A stretch of DNA of 64,000 nt from Nocardioides lianchengensis (GTDB taxonomy: Bacteria; Actinomycetota; Actinomycetes; Propionibacteriales; Nocardioidaceae), in the NCBI RefSeq assembly GCF_900101465.1, contig NZ_FMZM01000016.1, forward strand, positions 62,001 to 126,000, given 5' to 3'. Numbering within the stretch: the stretch's first letter is position 1; each line of letters starts with the position of its first letter. The notes below the pieces were generated by a model that saw only the letters and a list, made by a program, of their open reading frames with translations, did not search any database and was not told the DNA's origin. Shown here piece after piece: positions 61,409 through 64,000 of this stretch. Both the position numbers and the translations under genes were made by a program.

Positions 61409-62322
61409 CAGAAGTAGCCCTCCTTCTTGCGGTCTTCCATGGCCGCCTCGCTGAAGCGGTCGTCACCGCGGGTCGCGCCACGCTCGGTGAGCTTGGCCAC
61501 CGCGATCTCCTCGATGATCTCGGGGATCGTCGAGGCGGTGCTCTCCACGCAGCCGGTGAGGCTGATGTCGCCGCAGGTGCGGAACCGGACGGTCCGCTCC
61601 TCCACGACCTCGCCCGCGCGCAGCGGGTTGAGCGGGGTCTCGCTCATCAGCATCCCGTCGCGCACGAACACGCGACGCTGGTGGGAGAAGTAGATGTTGG
61701 GGATCTCGATGCCCTCGCGGCCGATGTAGTCCCAGATGTCGAGCTCGGTCCAGTTCGAGATCGGGAAGATCCGCATGTGCTCGCCCTCGTGGAGCCGCCC
61801 GTTGTAGAGGCTCCAGAGCTCGGGACGCTGGTTCTTGGGGTCCCACTGGCCGAACTCGTCGCGGTGCGAGTAGACGCGCTCCTTGGCGCGGGCCTTCTCC
61901 TCGTCGCGGCGGCCGCCACCGAAGGCGGCGGTGAAGCCGTTCTCCTCGATCGCGTTGAGCAGGGTGCCGATCTGCATCCGGTTGCGGCTGGTCTTGCCGT
62001 CGTCGACCACCACGCCGTTGGCGATGGCGTCGTCGATGCTGGCCACGACCAGGCGCACGCCGAGGCGGTTGACCCAGTTGTCGCGGGTCTCCAGCACCTC
62101 GGGGAAGTCGAGGCCGGTGTCGACCTGGAGCACGGGGAACGGGATCTTCGCCGGGTAGAAGGCCTTCTCGGCGAGGCGCAGCATCACGATGGAGTCCTTG
62201 CCGCCCGAGAACATCAGGACGGGCTTCTCGAACTCGGCGGCGACCTCACGGAAGATGTGGATCGACTCCGCCTCCAGCTGGTCGAGCTGACTCAGCCGGT
62301 AGTCGGCGTGCGTTTCGGTCAT
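61408..62322 (-). CDS. cysD: Sulfate adenylyltransferase subunit 2
   Basis: Catalytic subunit of ATP sulfurylase, 304 residues, PP-loop ATPase fold. LMFSGGKDSIVML holds the PP-loop; DTGLDFPEVLETRD, FGGGRRDEEKARAKERVYS and FRTCGDISLTG are CysD marks. The ATG at 62322 is preferred because it gives the usual family length; upstream in-frame starts would add unrelated residues. Probable -10 TACGAT at 62360-62365 gives a short leader with AGAGG. Confidence 0.95.
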   Translation of the reverse strand: MTETHADYRLSQLDQLEAESIHIFREVAAEFEKPVLMFSGGKDSIVMLRLAEKAFYPAKIPFPVLQVDTGLDFPEVLETRDNWVNRLGVRLVVASIDDAIANGVVVDDGKTSRNRMQIGTLLNAIEENGFTAAFGGGRRDEEKARAKERVYSHRDEFGQWDPKNQRPELWSLYNGRLHEGEHMRIFPISNWTELDIWDYIGREGIEIPNIYFSHQRRVFVRDGMLMSETPLNPLRAGEVVEERTVRFRTCGDISLTGCVESTASTIPEIIEEIAVAKLTERGATRGDDRFSEAAMEDRKKEGYF

Positions 62323-62359
62323 GACTAGCGGGGGACCTCTCGTCGGGACAGCAGCGGCC

Positions 62360-62365
62360 ATCGTA
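62360..62365 (-). promoter_or_regulatory. Probable -10 element of cysDN
   Basis: TACGAT on the minus strand, about 38 bases upstream of the cysD ATG. Nothing else is evident in the gap 62323-62516. Confidence 0.4.
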
Positions 62366-62516
62366 TCCGTCGGCGCACCGCTGCCCTCATGCTGGACAAG
62401 TCGAGTGTGTTGGGTCACCTAAGGGCCTGTCGACCGAGTCCCGGGAGGTGGGCAGCGGCGTGTGACGTTCCCGTGAATCTGGGCGATACGCCGCACGCCC
62501 CACCCGGGCGGCGCCG

Positions 62517-62522
62517 TACGCT
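62517..62522 (+). promoter_or_regulatory. -10 element of the UDP-sugar dehydrogenase gene, leaderless
   Basis: TACGCT ends 6 bases before the GTG at 62529. Confidence 0.5.
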
Positions 62523-62528
62523 CGCCGG

Positions 62529-63695
62529 GTGAAGATCGCGATCGCCGGCATCGGCTACGTCGGCCTCTCCAACGCCGTCGTCCTGGCCCAGCGCCACGAG
62601 GTGCGGGCCATCGACCTCGACGCCGAGAAGGTGGCGATGGTCAACCGGCGCGAGTCGCCGCTGGAGGACGCCGAGCTGGTCGAGTACCTCGCCGAGCGAC
62701 CCCTGCAGCTGGTCGCGACGCTGGACAAGCACGAGGCGTACGCCGGCGTCGAGCTGGTCGTCATCGCGACGCCCACCGACTACGACGAGCGCACCAACTA
62801 CTTCAACACCGGCTCGGTCGAGGCCGTGATCCGCGACGTGCTGGAGCTCGCGCCGGACGCGACCATGGTGGTCAAGTCGACGGTCCCGGTCGGCTTCACC
62901 GCCCGGATGCGCGAGGAGCACCCGGACGCCCACCTCATCTTCAGCCCCGAGTTCCTCCGCGAGGGACGCGCGCTCTGGGACAACCTGCACCCGTCGCGGA
63001 TCGTCGTCGGCGACAAGGGGCCCCGGGGGCGCGCCTTCGCCGACCTCCTGGTCGAGGGCTCCGAGGACGACGACGTGCCCGTCCTGCTCACCGACTCCAC
63101 CGAGGCCGAGGCGATCAAGCTCTTCGCCAACACCTACCTCGCGCTGCGGGTGGCCTACTTCAACGAGCTCGACACCTACGCGCTCACCCACGGCCTCGAC
63201 TCCGCCCAGATCATCGAGGGCGTCGGCCTGGACCCGCGGATCGGCAGCCACTACAACAACCCGAGCTTCGGGTACGGCGGCTACTGCCTGCCGAAGGACA
63301 CCAAGCAGCTGCAGGCCAACTACCGCGACGTGCCGCAGAACCTGATCAGCGCGATCGTCGACGCCAACACGACCCGCAAGGACTTCATCGCGACCGACAT
63401 CCTGCGTCGCAACCCCCGGACGGTCGGGATCTACCGGCTGATCATGAAGGCCGGCTCCGACAACTTCCGGATGTCGTCCATCCAAGGGGTCATGAAGCGC
63501 CTGAAGGCCAAGGGCGTCGAGGTCGTCGTCTACGAACCGGCGCTGGAGGACGACCTGTTCTTCAACTCGGAGGTCGTGCGTGACCTCGACGAGTTCAAGA
63601 AGCGGTCCGACGTGATCGTGGCCAACCGGCGCACCGACGTCCTCGCGGACGTGGCCGACCGGGTCTACACGCGCGACATCTACGGCCGCGACTGA
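62529..63695 (+). CDS. ugd: UDP-glucose 6-dehydrogenase family protein
   Basis: NAD-dependent four-electron dehydrogenase of the UDP-glucose/GDP-mannose family, 388 residues. GIGYVGLSNAVVLAQ binds NAD, VKSTVPVGFT and FSPEFLREG are conserved, and the catalytic Cys is C253 in GYGGYCLPKDTKQL. Length and sequence (GIYRLIMKAGSDNFR) fit the short UDP-glucose dehydrogenases, so UDP-glucuronate is the likely product, adding acidic sugar to the polysaccharide. Its 3' end overlaps the convergent TauE gene by 16 bases. Confidence 0.92.
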   Translation: MKIAIAGIGYVGLSNAVVLAQRHEVRAIDLDAEKVAMVNRRESPLEDAELVEYLAERPLQLVATLDKHEAYAGVELVVIATPTDYDERTNYFNTGSVEAVIRDVLELAPDATMVVKSTVPVGFTARMREEHPDAHLIFSPEFLREGRALWDNLHPSRIVVGDKGPRGRAFADLLVEGSEDDDVPVLLTDSTEAEAIKLFANTYLALRVAYFNELDTYALTHGLDSAQIIEGVGLDPRIGSHYNNPSFGYGGYCLPKDTKQLQANYRDVPQNLISAIVDANTTRKDFIATDILRRNPRTVGIYRLIMKAGSDNFRMSSIQGVMKRLKAKGVEVVVYEPALEDDLFFNSEVVRDLDEFKKRSDVIVANRRTDVLADVADRVYTRDIYGRD

Positions 63696-64000
63696 CCCGA
63701 CCGGTTCCCCGTGGCGACGTACTCCGGGTCCTCGAGCTCCGCGACGGTCGGGGCGCCGAACATCGGCAGGCCCTGCTCCTTGCGCAGCAGGCCCCACACC
63801 AGCGGCACCAGGACGAGGGTCGCGATCCCGACGCCCGCGATGAGCATCGGGTGCGTCTCGTCGGCACCGAGGACCGACCAGCCGGACTTGTCGAGCAGCG
63901 CGACGCCCGACATGGTCAGCACGACCACGATGCCGCGGCGGATGTAGGACTGCGGGACCTTCGGCGCGAGGGTGCTGCCGAGCAGCGTGCCCGGCACCGA
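63680..64000 (-). CDS. Sulfite exporter TauE/SafE-like membrane protein (5' truncated)
   Basis: C-terminal part of a membrane protein; the frame continues beyond the window edge. PGTLLGSTLAPKVPQ before a helix with RGIVVVLTMSGVALLDKSGW resembles the end of TauE/SafE-family anion permeases; another helix follows near the end (ATLVLVPLVWGLL), then a soluble tail. A permease of this type near cysDN could handle sulfur oxyanions. The visible part is about 106 residues. Confidence 0.7.
   Translation of the reverse strand, partial: SVPGTLLGSTLAPKVPQSYIRRGIVVVLTMSGVALLDKSGWSVLGADETHPMLIAGVGIATLVLVPLVWGLLRKEQGLPMFGAPTVAELEDPEYVATGNRSGQSRP

Overview
The window is very GC-rich, with codons ending mostly in G or C, frequent GTG starts, many start codons placed 6-7 bases after a -10-like hexamer (leaderless mRNAs), an HbhA-like gene and F420-type LLM oxidoreductases. 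It also carries many copies of short elements that begin GGT(C/T)GAG and end CGA(G/A)ACC. Together these point to a high-GC actinobacterium; Nocardioidaceae (Nocardioides-like) is the best guess, by inference. No rRNA, tRNA, CRISPR array, prophage or classical transposase was recognised.

Left part (1-31.4 kb), mostly housekeeping and catabolism. A truncated gene is followed by typA and two tandem small membrane-protein paralogues. Next is a cellobiose/oligosaccharide uptake locus: a divergent MsiK/UgpC-type ATPase, a lipoprotein binding protein, two permeases, a GH1 beta-glucosidase and a LacI repressor, with two CebR/CelR-like operators in the divergent promoter region. Then come a FadR-type GntR regulator with an LLM oxidoreductase, a second LLM enzyme with a membrane protein, a divergent MarR/MFS pair, and fused isobutyryl-CoA mutase (icmF). 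These are followed by a thioesterase, a BtuF-like protein, an App1-type phosphatase, an enoyl-CoA hydratase, a rhomboid protease, a small GIY-YIG nuclease gene flanked by inverted repeats, and cydAB behind a Rex-like site. A coupled chain gpgS-folP-LigB-like-RibD-like reductase (transcribed leftward), an Ig-repeat secreted protein and a TetR regulator close this part.

Middle (31.5-38.7 kb). A large secreted M1 metallopeptidase has seven Ig-like repeats, some nearly identical at DNA level. It is followed by a secreted N-acetylmuramoyl-L-alanine amidase, galE, small ORFs and a dense block of dispersed repeats.

Right part (38.7-64 kb), a surface-polysaccharide locus. It holds a Wzy-like polymerase, an O-acetyltransferase, a Wzx-like flippase, two tandem Gmd-like dehydratases, the initiating polyprenyl glycosylphosphotransferase, manA, a cupin, rfbA, rfbB, a fused rfbC-rfbD, five glycosyltransferases, cysD/cysN and a UDP-glucose-dehydrogenase-type gene. 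A conserved XRE regulator-HbhA-DUF2516 block sits in the middle. The polymerase/flippase segment and the glycosyltransferase segments look lower in GC and more irregular in codon use than the nucleotide-sugar genes, giving a mosaic of conserved backbone and exchangeable glycan-specific cassettes.

The most unusual theme is the dispersed repeat family. Copies lie between genes, provide the stop codons of two convergent genes, form tandem arrays, and occur in frame inside at least four coding sequences (icmF, a LigB-like protein, the amidase, gpgS). One pair of inverted 43-base copies brackets the GIY-YIG gene, which suggests, as an untested hypothesis, a nuclease-associated repeat system.
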